A stretch of DNA of 64,000 bases from an uncultured Oscillospiraceae bacterium (lineage in GTDB: Bacteria > Bacillota > Clostridia > Oscillospirales > Acutalibacteraceae), in contig URZE01000006.1 in NCBI GenBank assembly GCA_900552265.1, positions 13,418 to 77,417 of the forward strand. The letters run 5' to 3'. The notes below the pieces were generated by a model. That model saw only the letters and a list, made by a program, of their open reading frames with translations. It was not told the DNA's origin and did not search any database. Within the stretch, counting starts at the first letter, position 1. Each line of letters opens with the position of its first letter. A program made the translations under genes and the position numbers. Shown here piece after piece: positions 29,571 through 40,598 of this stretch.

Positions 29571-29767
29571 AACATTCCTCTCTTTCTTATATTTTTATAC
29601 AAGGATATTCTATCATAAATCAATTTGATTTTTTATATTCTTTGTATAGAAATTTTAGCTTGTTTTTTGTTATATATCACAATAACACAAATTATTCGTT
29701 GATACCTCTATTTATAAAAATACGATAATCTCCCTAAATTTATAAAACTACGGAGGAAATAAAATTT

Positions 29768-30000
29768 ATGAAAAACAAAATTATAAGCATAACAAAAAAT
29801 ATATTAGGAATATTTTTAATATTTTAGGATTTTACATGACTTTTTCTATAGGAGTTGCACCGGGAATCTTTATAATGCTGTCGAGATTAATCTTGTTGCC
29901 GCCAACATTCTATGAAAAACAAAAATAAATAAAAAATGTAAAATACATAACATTTATTTTATCTATAACCCTGACAATAACAGGAATTCTTACGTTTTAA
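29768..30000 (+). pseudogene. Decayed small membrane protein
   Basis: An excellent CGGAGG site precedes an ATG that opens MKNKIISITKNILGIFLI. A +1 frameshift near 29820 is needed to continue into LGFYMTFSIGVAPGIFIML. One in-frame TAA after FYEKQK precedes IKNVKYITFILSITLTITG. The reconstructed product would be about 75 aa with two membrane segments. No family recognised. It lies next to the sortase locus. Confidence 0.55.
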
Positions 30001-30108
30001 AAAATATTACTATAATCTCAAATATGGAGAAAAAATTGTATAAAATAACTTTAGATCAAGCAAAATCTTCAGGATTAAACCCCATGTAAAAAGTGTGCAC
30101 ATTAAAAC

Positions 30109-30130
30109 AGAGCCCATATAAGGCTCTTTT
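30109..30130 (+). terminator. Terminator after the decayed membrane gene
   Basis: AGAGCC / GGCTCT stem with a short loop, followed by a T-rich tract. It marks the end of an old plus-strand transcription unit. Confidence 0.6.
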
Positions 30131-30253
30131 AATTTTATTTAATATTTCACATATGAACTAATTACAAAATATAAAATCTAATATATTGAATTTCCTGAAT
30201 TTATCAACAGTAATATAAAAAGCTTTCATTAAGCCATATTGTTTCGGTTAAAA

Positions 30254-30676
30254 CTATTTTTTAGTTTTATGAGATATTCTACTGAATAAACCTCTATGAC
30301 TACGTTTACCGTCCTTGGGTGGTGAAACATTTTTCTGTACAAACTGTGCTAAATTTACACGATTTGAAGATTTAGCATAAGTTGTCCAACATTTTCTTAC
30401 AATATCCGTCTCAGCTTCTGTCAAATATTGAGCATATAGATCATACGCAAGATCAACCTTTGCTTTACCTGTTTTATGAATGGATAATATCACATTTTCA
30501 ATATCCTTCACCTTTTTTTCACCCAAACTTTTTCTAACATTTTCGTCAAGTATGTTCGGTAAAAAATACAATACATGCTTACAAATCTTGTCCTTACCTT
30601 TGCCCACATCCATCACTATTGATTCTTCTATGTTTTTAACACAAGATAACACTTTTAACCTATAAATATTTGCCAT
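30254..30676 (-). CDS. Unrecognised 140-aa basic protein
   Basis: No family recognised. No signal peptide or membrane helix. It is Lys-rich with a strongly basic C-terminal tail (KDGKRSHRGLFSRISHKTKK), which could bind nucleic acid or membrane. The real-gene case is strong: an AGGAGGAG ribosome binding site, and a consensus TTGACA-18-TATAAT promoter just upstream (30710-30740 region). Confidence 0.75.
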   Translation of the reverse strand: MANIYRLKVLSCVKNIEESIVMDVGKGKDKICKHVLYFLPNILDENVRKSLGEKKVKDIENVILSIHKTGKAKVDLAYDLYAQYLTEAETDIVRKCWTTYAKSSNRVNLAQFVQKNVSPPKDGKRSHRGLFSRISHKTKK

Positions 30677-30881
30677 AGTTTTACTCCTCCTATCTAAGAT
30701 TTATAACCAATTATATAATATATATCTGTATTATGTCAATGTTTTTATTTAATTATAATATATTTTATTTAATAATAAATACGTTTAGCATTATGTAATT
30801 TATTAAATAAAGAAAAACTGACCGCACTCACTAGAGTACAGCCAACAAACTAAACTTCAAAACTTATTAAACTTGCATAGT

Positions 30882-31910
30882 TTACTTTATTTCATTACAA
30901 GGTTTCCCCTTTAAACCTTCTTTTCCATTACGTCCACCACTTCCGGGAATTATCCAGTAATGAGGATTGATCTTTCCAGCCTTTCCACCATATCCTCCAT
31001 TACCACCTTTTAATTTACTATTTTTATCAACCTTTACTTTACATTCACTACGATAGATATACACCGCATGTCCACCATTACCGCCGTTGCCACCGTTTCC
31101 TCCATTTCCTCCGCAAATCAACCAATGACTCAAGCTTTGGTACCTTCCGTTACCACCATTTCCACCATCGCCACCTCTAATTTTAGTATTACCTAAACTG
31201 AGTTTTCCTGATATAATCTCTACAGGAGAACTTGGAGTTTGTCCATCTTTTCCATTATAATTTTTCCAAGAATCTTTTACACCATCTTTACCGGAGAGAC
31301 CCTTCTCTCTAATTATTTTACCATTTTTTATAATTACGTTAGTGTTATCTGAATAAGCGTATATCTCTCTGTAGCGTATTTCATCCTTCGGTTCATGCCA
31401 AACATCATGCCAATCTGTAACCCTTTTAGTATGAGGATTAATATACACCCACTCACCATTTTCATTTTTTTTATGTCCCCCGGGAATATGAATGGTTCTT
31501 TCTATAGGCTCAGACTTATAATATCCCCTGTGATGAACAACATACTTCTCATTTCGAACGAATATTTTATCACCTATTAAAATAACTCCGCCATCCTTTA
31601 CTGTTATGCGATGATTATTCAAATCTAAACAAATAGAGGATTTGATATTTATTTTACTGTCAACAAATATATCTCTTTCCAGAACTAACTCGTCTCCATC
31701 TTGAGCCTTAGATGCATATATTTCAAGTTCACGAGAATCTTTCACACTGAATTTCTTGGAATCATTCCTATTTTTAGTCTGACTCTGGCACTTATCACTA
31801 TCATAAAACGTATCAGAATCTGCCAACACCCCTGGTACTATAACAAGTGAACCAACAAAGGCTGCTGAAATTAATGAAATAGCCTTTTTTAACACACTAT
31901 TCTTATACAT
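30882..31910 (-). CDS. Secreted glycine-rich protein with beta-helix-like N-terminal part
   Basis: 342 aa. A signal peptide covers residues 1-30. The segment ELEIYASKAQDGDELVLERDI and SICLDLNNHRITV resembles the capping and first coils of right-handed beta-helix (pectate-lyase-like) proteins. The C-terminal third is made of GGNGG and GGxGG repeats, with islands such as RYQSLSHWLICG. No sorting signal or membrane anchor. Glycine-rich parts of this style occur in surface and matrix proteins. Function unknown. Confidence 0.85.
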   Translation of the reverse strand: MYKNSVLKKAISLISAAFVGSLVIVPGVLADSDTFYDSDKCQSQTKNRNDSKKFSVKDSRELEIYASKAQDGDELVLERDIFVDSKINIKSSICLDLNNHRITVKDGGVILIGDKIFVRNEKYVVHHRGYYKSEPIERTIHIPGGHKKNENGEWVYINPHTKRVTDWHDVWHEPKDEIRYREIYAYSDNTNVIIKNGKIIREKGLSGKDGVKDSWKNYNGKDGQTPSSPVEIISGKLSLGNTKIRGGDGGNGGNGRYQSLSHWLICGGNGGNGGNGGNGGHAVYIYRSECKVKVDKNSKLKGGNGGYGGKAGKINPHYWIIPGSGGRNGKEGLKGKPCNEIK

Positions 31911-31979
31911 TTCAAATCCTCCAAGATTTTTTAAGATACTCTTATTATATCACTTTCCGAACTCTTTTTCAATACTTTT

Positions 31980-32435
31980 TTAATCTTTTTTTAAAAAACT
32001 TTCCAATTCATCCATGAACGCCTGAACATCTTTAAATTTTCTATATACAGAAGCAAAGCGAATATATGCTACTTCATCTTTATTTCGCAGAGCTTCCATG
32101 GAAAGTTCACCAATATAAGAAGATTTTACTTCTCTATCCATAGAATTTTGTATTTTAATTTCGATATCATCAACCATTTTTTCGATTTCTTCCAACGAAA
32201 TGGCTCTTTTCTCCGACGCACGCATAAGCCCGTCAAATACTTTCTTTCTTTCAAATTTTTCCCGAGAACCGTTTCGTTTGATAATAATTATTGGTATATG
32301 TTCCACAACTTCATATGTTGTAAATCTCCTAAAACACTGTACGCACTCTCGTCTTCGACGCACTTTAGAACCGTCTTCAGCACATCGAGATTCTATAACT
32401 TTACTGTCTGCATGACCACAATAAGGACATTTCAA
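31980..32435 (-). CDS. nrdR: Transcriptional repressor NrdR
   Basis: 151-aa ATP/dATP-sensing repressor of ribonucleotide reductase genes. The zinc ribbon has CPYCGH and a second pair in RECVQCFRRFTTYE. The ATP-cone domain follows (IIKRNGSREKFERKKVFDGLMRA). The start is a TTG at 32435, abutting the clp stop codon, with GGTGAGGGAAAG upstream. This makes it translationally linked to clp. Confidence 0.96.
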   Translation of the reverse strand: MKCPYCGHADSKVIESRCAEDGSKVRRRRECVQCFRRFTTYEVVEHIPIIIIKRNGSREKFERKKVFDGLMRASEKRAISLEEIEKMVDDIEIKIQNSMDREVKSSYIGELSMEALRNKDEVAYIRFASVYRKFKDVQAFMDELESFLKKD

Positions 32436-34778
32436 TTACTTTCCCTCACCAACATCTATACTATGTTTATCTTCACCGGAAACCAATTTCAACTCGGGAT
32501 TTGCCACAAGACAAACACTTCCGATATTAAATCCATCATTTTTTATTATCGCAGATGAAATTTTATCTTCCACTTCTTTTCTTATCAAATTTCTTAGATC
32601 ACGAGCTCCACTCGTTCCTCCAATAGATTTTTCCACAAGATTTTTAAGAGCGGATTTTTCATAGGTAAGTGTAATTCCACGTTCTTTCAAGATTTGAACA
32701 TACTCATCTATCATAAGAGCTGCAATTTTAATATAATCATCTTTTTTAAGTTTATTAAACACAACTATGCCATCAAGTCTACTTATAAATTCAGGACGTA
32801 AAAATTCCTTTAAAGCTTTTATCGCTTTCTCTTTTACAAGTTCATTCTGAGTCTTTCCGAAGCCCAGAGAACCACCTTCTCTGTTACTTCCCGCATTTGA
32901 CGTCATTACAATAACAGTATTTTCAAAATTTACCACTCTGCCATGAGAATCTGTAATTCTTCCCTCATCCAGCACTTGCAAAAGAATATTTAACACATCA
33001 GGATGTGCTTTTTCTATTTCGTCAAACAAAATTACACTATACGGACGCTGACGTACCTTTTCTGTAAGCTGTCCCGCCTCGTCATATCCAACGTATCCGG
33101 GAGGAGAACCTACTATTTTTGCAGCGGAATGTTTTTCCATATACTCCGACATATCTACTCTTATTAATGAATCAGGATCGTCAAATAATTCATTTGCCAA
33201 AACTTTAACAAGCTCTGTTTTTCCAACTCCGGTAGGACCTACAAATATAAACGATGCAGGTCTGCGACGAGGACTTATTTGAATACGATTTCTCCTTATT
33301 GCAGCCGAAACTTCTCTTATTGCTTCATACTGTCCGATTATTTTTTCGTGAAGCTTGGTCTCAAGATTATCAAGTTTTCGGAATTCATTTTCAGTAATTT
33401 TTGAAGAAGGTATACCCGTCCATAATTCTATTACTTTGGCAACATCATTTTCCGTAACTTCACGTCCTAAAGCCGAACTTTTAAGAGATTCACAAGATTT
33501 TTCATGTTTAGCTATATCACATCTGATTTCTGCAAGTTTTTGATAATCTGCTTCTTCTCCCGAAGCTAAAATTTTTTCTTCTTCTGATTTTAATTTTTCT
33601 ATTTCGGAAATAAGCTTATCATAAAGAGCCAAATCTTTATTTTCAAGTGCCGCACAAGTACATGCTTCATCAAGCAAATCAATGGCCTTATCCGGCAAAA
33701 ATCTATCAGTTATGTACCGTTCCGAAAGAACTGTAAGGCGATTTATTAACGTATCGGGAACCACTACACGATGATGATTTTCGTAATAATTTTTTATACC
33801 TTTCAATACTTCGATAGTTTCCTTTACGGAGGGTTCCGAAATTTTAACAGATTGAAAACGTCTTTCTAAAGCTGAATCTTTCTCTATATATTTTCTGTAT
33901 TCGGCAAAAGTTGTAGCACCTATAACCTGTATTTCACCTCTCGAAAGTGCCGGTTTAAGTATATTTGCGGCGCTCATAGATCCCTCGGAATCTCCCGCTC
34001 CGACAAGATTATGAACTTCATCAATGAAAAGTATTATATTTCCCTCTTTTTTAACCTCATCTATAAGTCCCTTTATACGACTTTCGAACTGCCCTCTAAA
34101 CTGTGTACCTGCAACGAGTGCCGTTAAATCCAAAAGAAATATTTCTTTATTTTTAAGTCTGTGCGGAACATTCCCTTCAGATATTTTTATTGCCAATCCT
34201 TCCGCTATTGCAGTTTTTCCCACTCCCGGTTCTCCTATCAAACACGGGTTATTTTTCGTTCTTCTGCAAAGAATTTGAATCGTACGATCAATTTCTTTTT
34301 CACGACCTATAACTCGGTCAAGTTCATTATTTTTTGCTTTACCTGTAAGATTAGTACAATAAAGGTTTAAATTTTTTCGCTTTGATTTCTTTTTTGATTT
34401 GGATTTATCCGCTTTATCCGATTGTTCAGACGATTCCCCTGTCAAGTTATCCTTATTGGAAAAGAGCATATTGGAAAAAAGCCCTTTTATAAACGGAAAA
34501 GTCGCAGCTCCTCCTTTAACAAAATTTTCCTCATCACCATCTTTTTCAGAATCATCATATTCTGGTTCTTCACTGGCATTTTCCAAAATTTCTGAAAATT
34601 GTTGACTCATCTTCTCCATATCATCTTCAGACATACCAAATTTATCTATTATATTTTCAAGTGGTTTTATGCCGATTTCTTTCGCACACGGAACACATAA
34701 ACCCTCTGTCTCCGTACTGTTCTTTCCGGTAGACACAAAAACCACCGCCGGTCTCTTTTTGCACCTTGAACAAAGCAT
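32436..34778 (-). CDS. ClpC/ClpE-type AAA+ unfoldase with N-terminal zinc finger
   Basis: 780-aa HSP100 ATPase. The usual Clp N domain is absent. Instead a C4 zinc finger (C3, C6, C28, C31) opens the protein, as in ClpE and McsA. AAA-1 has GEPGVGKTA; AAA-2 has GPTGVGKTE. A short middle domain lies between. The C-terminal half contains SLGFG, matching the LGF loop that docks onto ClpP, so it likely feeds ClpP. It is upstream of nrdR with zero spacing. Confidence 0.93.
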   Translation of the reverse strand: MLCSRCKKRPAVVFVSTGKNSTETEGLCVPCAKEIGIKPLENIIDKFGMSEDDMEKMSQQFSEILENASEEPEYDDSEKDGDEENFVKGGAATFPFIKGLFSNMLFSNKDNLTGESSEQSDKADKSKSKKKSKRKNLNLYCTNLTGKAKNNELDRVIGREKEIDRTIQILCRRTKNNPCLIGEPGVGKTAIAEGLAIKISEGNVPHRLKNKEIFLLDLTALVAGTQFRGQFESRIKGLIDEVKKEGNIILFIDEVHNLVGAGDSEGSMSAANILKPALSRGEIQVIGATTFAEYRKYIEKDSALERRFQSVKISEPSVKETIEVLKGIKNYYENHHRVVVPDTLINRLTVLSERYITDRFLPDKAIDLLDEACTCAALENKDLALYDKLISEIEKLKSEEEKILASGEEADYQKLAEIRCDIAKHEKSCESLKSSALGREVTENDVAKVIELWTGIPSSKITENEFRKLDNLETKLHEKIIGQYEAIREVSAAIRRNRIQISPRRRPASFIFVGPTGVGKTELVKVLANELFDDPDSLIRVDMSEYMEKHSAAKIVGSPPGYVGYDEAGQLTEKVRQRPYSVILFDEIEKAHPDVLNILLQVLDEGRITDSHGRVVNFENTVIVMTSNAGSNREGGSLGFGKTQNELVKEKAIKALKEFLRPEFISRLDGIVVFNKLKKDDYIKIAALMIDEYVQILKERGITLTYEKSALKNLVEKSIGGTSGARDLRNLIRKEVEDKISSAIIKNDGFNIGSVCLVANPELKLVSGEDKHSIDVGEGK

Positions 34779-34836
34779 ATCAACACTTACTCCTTAATTA
34801 GTTTATATAGTTTATACTTAAATAAAATATCATTAT

Positions 34837-35412
34837 TTATTCTGCTATTCTGTCACTTTTTATCATAGAAACAAAAATTTTAAAATATCTCCACATTGCG
34901 TATAGCATAAATCCTGCTGTTATAACCATAAGCGTAATATCAACTGTTTCATTGTCTATACCAAACATTGCTTTTAATCCTATTATCACAAGCACAGATA
35001 TATAAAAAACCACTGTTGCAGCTTTTCCAAACCATTTGGCTGACGTGGGAGTCTTTTTTCGACCCAATAAAAACACACTCGCCATTAACATTATTACTTC
35101 TTTTGAAATCAGTAAAATCATAAACGGATATATCTTAGGAAACTTCATTCCTACGCAAATCATTACAGCCATTAAAGTAAGTTTATCCGCCGCCGGATCG
35201 AGCATTTTTCCAAGACGTGTCACTTGATTGAATTTTCTCGCAGTTATTCCATCAAACAAATCACTGAGTCCGGAAACCGCCAGTATTATTCCCGCCCAAA
35301 CATATTCGTTCCTTACGACACTTACCACAAATGGCCAAATAAGTATTATTCTTATTACAGAAAGAAAATTCGGAACAGTTAACAAATCATTTTTTATGCA
35401 TGACTCTTTCAT
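34837..35412 (-). CDS. pgsA: CDP-diacylglycerol-glycerol-3-phosphate 3-phosphatidyltransferase
   Basis: Makes phosphatidylglycerol phosphate. The CDP-alcohol phosphotransferase motif DGITARKFNQVTRLGKMLDPAADK has all the conserved acidic residues, and several membrane helices follow. I favour the ATG at 35412 (191 aa) because a GTGAGG stretch precedes it. An in-frame GTG at 35430 that overlaps the cvpA stop is an alternative. Confidence 0.93.
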   Translation of the reverse strand: MKESCIKNDLLTVPNFLSVIRIILIWPFVVSVVRNEYVWAGIILAVSGLSDLFDGITARKFNQVTRLGKMLDPAADKLTLMAVMICVGMKFPKIYPFMILLISKEVIMLMASVFLLGRKKTPTSAKWFGKAATVVFYISVLVIIGLKAMFGIDNETVDITLMVITAGFMLYAMWRYFKIFVSMIKSDRIAE

Positions 35413-35429
35413 TTGTAATAAAATCCTCA

Positions 35430-36143
35430 CTAATTAAAATTACTCAAAAATTCATAAATAGGATTATGATTATAAAGTTCTCTGAATATTATACTTGATG
35501 ATATCGATTCCGGTGAAAATATATCGGGAATTTTACTCCAAAACGGAACAACCGTTCGTAAACAACACATGAATATCAAAACAACGATATAACCTTTCAA
35601 AAAACCAAAAAAGCCTCCCAAAATTCCAAAAGCTCCTTTTAAAAGCGAAGAACTGAATATTTTATAAATATATCTTGAAACAGACTTCGCAATCACCGAC
35701 AAAACCACAAATGCACACAGGGCAAACAGCGACTTTAAAACACTCAAAATTCCCGGTTTGATTATCTGAGATATTCTCTGGGGAATTGCGGAAGATACGC
35801 TATTATTCATAATATGGTTTAATTCTTTTGGTGTTATTCCCCGAGCTTCCAAAAAGCTTACAATAAATCCCGGAATTTTATGAAAAATTTCAGAAGCATT
35901 TAATCTGCTTTCCGACATCAATTTTTCTATAGTTTTCTCTATATAGGGATACAAAAAATTATCATATACAAACAAAGAAATTTTTTGCGCCACAAACACC
36001 GACAAAATCGAAACAAATATCGAACTTACAAGTCCTAAAAAAGATTTAAATGCTCCTTTGCGAAAACCAGGTATCCCAAAAATAATTAAAACCAATATAA
36101 CAGCTAAATCCAACATCAAACTGTTCAAAAATTTCACCGCCAA
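35430..36143 (-). CDS. CvpA family membrane protein
   Basis: 237 aa. Membrane protein with helices near the N-terminus (LAVILVLIIFGIPGFRKGAFKSFLGLVSSI) and three later hydrophobic segments, matching the CvpA/colicin V production family. A soluble loop lies at about residues 60-115. It directly precedes pgsA, whose start overlaps its stop region. Cellular role of clostridial CvpA proteins is not established. Confidence 0.85.
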   Translation of the reverse strand: MAVKFLNSLMLDLAVILVLIIFGIPGFRKGAFKSFLGLVSSIFVSILSVFVAQKISLFVYDNFLYPYIEKTIEKLMSESRLNASEIFHKIPGFIVSFLEARGITPKELNHIMNNSVSSAIPQRISQIIKPGILSVLKSLFALCAFVVLSVIAKSVSRYIYKIFSSSLLKGAFGILGGFFGFLKGYIVVLIFMCCLRTVVPFWSKIPDIFSPESISSSIIFRELYNHNPIYEFLSNFN

Positions 36144-36280
36144 AAACCAATAAACAATTATTTATTACAAATATTAATATATCACAACTACTTATTATAA
36201 ACAACATTATTGCCATGAACTTTAATTATTAAAAAATTTATCTATTATTTAACTATATTATAACATATTTTACGACATAT

Positions 36281-36466
36281 AAAAATCCGCTTAACCGTAT
36301 CGTGCTCGAGATAACCTGCAAAAGATAGCAGGTGGGTGTCCTCCCCGTAACCTCACGCTCCCTTCGTTCGACTTAAAGTCGAGAGGTCTGCAATCAGCTA
36401 CAGGAGTGGGGCTCCCGATTAAATAATGTAGGGTTATATGAACACAGTCCGCGAATTAAGCAGATT
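36281..36466 (-). ncRNA. ssrS: 6S-like regulatory RNA
   Basis: A ~185-nt GC-rich island in AT-rich surroundings. On the minus strand the ends pair as AAATCTGCTTAA / TTAAGCGGATTT, with a U-G pair that favours this strand. The 3' part contains ACACCCACCTGC...GCAGGTT, a pattern I associate with clostridial 6S RNAs. Inside is a CGACTT/AAGTCG hairpin. A TTGAGT-18-TATAAT promoter ends seven nt before the proposed 5' end. A T5 run marks the 3' end. 6S RNA mimics open promoter DNA and sequesters sigma-A RNA polymerase. Confidence 0.7.
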
Positions 36467-36471
36467 TACTT

Positions 36472-36501
36472 ATTATATACGCTTTATATACCTTAACTCA
36501 A
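36472..36501 (-). promoter_or_regulatory. Sigma-A promoter of the 6S-like RNA
   Basis: On the minus strand TTGAGT and a perfect TATAAT with an 18-nt spacer. It begins directly after the DUF1292 stop codon. Confidence 0.65.
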
Positions 36502-36507
36502 CAACAA

Positions 36508-36789
36508 TTAATAACTGTTGCCCAAGCGTCTTTCGAATTCTTCAGACAAAGAATCAAGTAGCTTATCATCATCTACTTCAACTAATTGTTCTTCTCCGTT
36601 TTCTTCGATTATTTCAAATATAAAATAAGTTTCTTCCTTATTCAACAACTCATCTGACAGCTCAAAATTTGGCATAAGAGCATAAAATCTTCCTTGAGTG
36701 TTTTCTATAAAGTCCAACACTTCAAACTCTCTTTCTACTCCTTCGTCATCTACCAAGGTAACGATATCTGTGGGTAAACTGTCTTCCAT
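36508..36789 (-). CDS. DUF1292 family protein
   Basis: 93-aa very acidic protein. The pattern DIVTLVDDEGVEREFEVLDFIE, then YALMP and an E-rich stretch, matches the DUF1292 family (YrzB-like) found across Firmicutes. Its function is unknown; in many Firmicutes it travels with ruvX, which here is 5.5 kb away. A strong AGGAGG site precedes the ATG. Confidence 0.88.
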   Translation of the reverse strand: MEDSLPTDIVTLVDDEGVEREFEVLDFIENTQGRFYALMPNFELSDELLNKEETYFIFEIIEENGEEQLVEVDDDKLLDSLSEEFERRLGNSY

Positions 36790-36981
36790 TAGGGGTCCTC
36801 CTATTTAATTTATGGTCTGTAGGTATCATTTTAATTACATTATACGAAAGAGTCAACAGGATTATTTATATTTTTAATTTTTTAAAATTTTTAAAATAAA
36901 CTATATTAACCGTAATTCATACCGTAATACAATCATTAATATACTAATATTTAAAAAAATTTATATTTTATATAAAAAACA

Positions 36982-37009
36982 TTGACTTTTTTAAGCAAAG
37001 ATATATAAT
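36982..37009 (+). promoter_or_regulatory. Sigma-A promoter of the 144-aa orphan gene
   Basis: TTGACT and TATAAT separated by 16 nt, about 34 nt before the ATG. The context AAAACATTGAC is nearly the same as at the 140-aa orphan gene's promoter. Confidence 0.6.
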
Positions 37010-37043
37010 ATATATCGAAATTATTTTTAAGGAGGAACTGAAA

Positions 37044-37478
37044 ATGGATGAAGTAAAATTTAAAAAATTAATGGAAAATAAGGAATTTGTAAAAAAGATG
37101 TTTGAAACAAAAACCCCTGATGAATTAAAATCAATTTTTTTAAAAGAAGGTTTGGAAATTAACGATCAAGATCTAGATCAAATTCTTAAGGCAATAGCTC
37201 CGCTTATAAAAACATCTACACCACTTGAAATTAAAGATCTCAAAATATCAACTCCTATTCCTGTATCACCTGTATCAGATCAAATTTCTGAAAACATAAC
37301 CGGAGGAATTAATATGCCTGATTTTGCCGCAGGAGCAGGAAGTGCAACAGCCATTTCTCTTGCAATAGCCGGTGGTGTTATGCTTTACAAAAAGGGAATA
37401 CGAGACGGTCAAAAAGAACTTTTAGAATTATATTATAAATTCAAAAACCTTAATGAACACCGTACATTAAAAAAGTAA
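37044..37478 (+). CDS. 144-aa protein with Nif11-leader-like N-terminus
   Basis: No firm family. Residues 10-48 ([20 protein letters not shown] and the following [15 protein letters not shown]) follow the layout of Nif11-type leader peptides of ribosomal peptide natural products. A linker leads to ENITGG, then a hydrophobic stretch ([20 protein letters not shown]) and a basic tail. The GG could be a protease-cleavage site and the rest a membrane-active core, but no modifying enzyme or exporter is adjacent. Alternatively it is a single-pass membrane protein. AAGGAGG site and strong promoter support expression. Confidence 0.7.
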   Translation: MDEVKFKKLMENKEFVKKMFETKTPDELKSIFLKEGLEINDQDLDQILKAIAPLIKTSTPLEIKDLKISTPIPVSPVSDQISENITGGINMPDFAAGAGSATAISLAIAGGVMLYKKGIRDGQKELLELYYKFKNLNEHRTLKK

Positions 37479-38633
37479 AAATAAATTTTTTATTCTATCA
37501 AAAAAGGTTTTTCTTTTTTGATAGTTTTTTTCTGTTAAACTTCTCTCGAACTGTTGTAAAATCTCTTTTTGAGAAGAATTGAGATTTCTTGGAACTTCTA
37601 TATGAACTTTAACAAATTCATCTCCACAACCTCTTGCATGGAGTTTAGGTATACCTTTTCCTCGAAGTTTGAATATATCTCCGTTCTGAGTTCCTTCATG
37701 AATGTGGTATTCGGCCTTTCCGTCTATAGTAGGAACAACTATATCCGCTCCAAGAGCCGCCTGAGAGTAAGTTATAGGCACTTCACACCACACGTCACAA
37801 TCTTTTCGTTCAAAAACAGAATGTGGAGTTACGTTTATGTAAACGTGCAAATCTCCTGCCATTCCTCCGTTTTTACCTGCATCCCCACGTCCTGAAACAT
37901 TCAAAATCTGCTTATTATCGATTCCGGCGGGGATGTTTATTTCTATCTCCTTATGAACTCTTACTTTGCCTTTTCCGCCACAATGTGTACAAGGATCTGA
38001 TATAACTTTTCCGCTTCCCAGACACGAATCACAAGTACGTGTTGTTTGCATCACGCCAAAGGGAGTTCTCTGATTAACCACTACCTGTCCAGAACCGCCA
38101 CAAGAAGAACATGTTTTCGGAGAAGTTCCTTTTTTAGCTCCGCTTCCAGAACATTCAGTGCAATTTTCTATATGATAATACGAAACTTTTTTTGTACATC
38201 CTTTCGCAGCTTCAAGAAAAGATAGTGTAAGCGTTACTTCTATATCGCTTCCACGGCGAGGTGCATTTGCGTTTGAACGATAGTTTCTGCCACCACCGAA
38301 TCCACCGAAAAAACTACTGAAAATATCCCCCAGATCAATATCTTGACCAAAAGGACTTCCACCATAATAACTATATCCTCCCGAACTTCCGCCGCCATAT
38401 CCGGGATCAGTTCCTGCATGACCAAACTGGTCATAACGAGCTTTTTTAGTCTTATCGGAAAGTACATCATAAGCTTCATTAACTTCTTTAAATTTCTGTT
38501 CTGCGCTTTTATCACCCTGGTTAAGGTCAGGGTGATACTTTTTGGCAAGTTTTCTGTAAGCTTTTTTTATTTCATCATCCGACGCACTCTTATTTATGCC
38601 CAATACTTCATAATAATCACGTTTGTCTGCCAA
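37467..38633 (-). CDS. dnaJ: Chaperone protein DnaJ
   Basis: 388-aa type I J-protein, cochaperone of DnaK. It has the J domain with HPD (in KKYHPDLNQ), a G/F-rich stretch, four CxxCxGxG zinc repeats ([32 protein letters not shown]), and the C-terminal peptide-binding domain. I choose the TTG at 38633, five nt behind AAGAGGTGA. It yields the canonical (M)[12 protein letters not shown]; a GTG three codons earlier overlaps the ribosome binding site. Its last 12 bp overlap the convergent 144-aa gene. Confidence 0.95.
   Translation of the reverse strand: MADKRDYYEVLGINKSASDDEIKKAYRKLAKKYHPDLNQGDKSAEQKFKEVNEAYDVLSDKTKKARYDQFGHAGTDPGYGGGSSGGYSYYGGSPFGQDIDLGDIFSSFFGGFGGGRNYRSNANAPRRGSDIEVTLTLSFLEAAKGCTKKVSYYHIENCTECSGSGAKKGTSPKTCSSCGGSGQVVVNQRTPFGVMQTTRTCDSCLGSGKVISDPCTHCGGKGKVRVHKEIEINIPAGIDNKQILNVSGRGDAGKNGGMAGDLHVYINVTPHSVFERKDCDVWCEVPITYSQAALGADIVVPTIDGKAEYHIHEGTQNGDIFKLRGKGIPKLHARGCGDEFVKVHIEVPRNLNSSQKEILQQFERSLTEKNYQKRKTFFDRIKNLFLLF
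37495..37531 (+). terminator. Terminator of the 144-aa gene, inside the dnaJ coding sequence
   Basis: An 11-bp stem (CTATCAAAAAA / TTTTTTGATAG) followed by seven T on the plus strand. It lies within the last codons of the convergent dnaJ. Confidence 0.75.
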
Positions 38634-38659
38634 GGGATTCACCTCTTAATTTAAATTAA

Positions 38660-38685
38660 TTCCCCTGCCCCTTGAGGCAGAGGAA
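38660..38685 (-). other. Hairpin between dnaK and dnaJ
   Basis: A 10-bp stem (TTCCTCTGCC with GGCAGGGGAA, one G-U on the minus strand) and a short loop in the 70-nt dnaK-dnaJ gap. No T-run follows, so it is more likely an RNA-processing or partial-termination element that sets DnaK:DnaJ ratio. Confidence 0.5.
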
Positions 38686-38703
38686 CACAATTTGATAATT
38701 TTT

Positions 38704-40563
<1,860 letters not shown>

Positions 40564-40598
40564 TTATTTATTATTTTATTTCATTTATGTTTTATATT

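Noticed and set aside
31020..31180. Possible CRISPR-like or tandem DNA repeat
   Set aside because: The repetitive DNA encodes the GGNGG repeats of a secreted protein in frame; there are no spacers of constant length.
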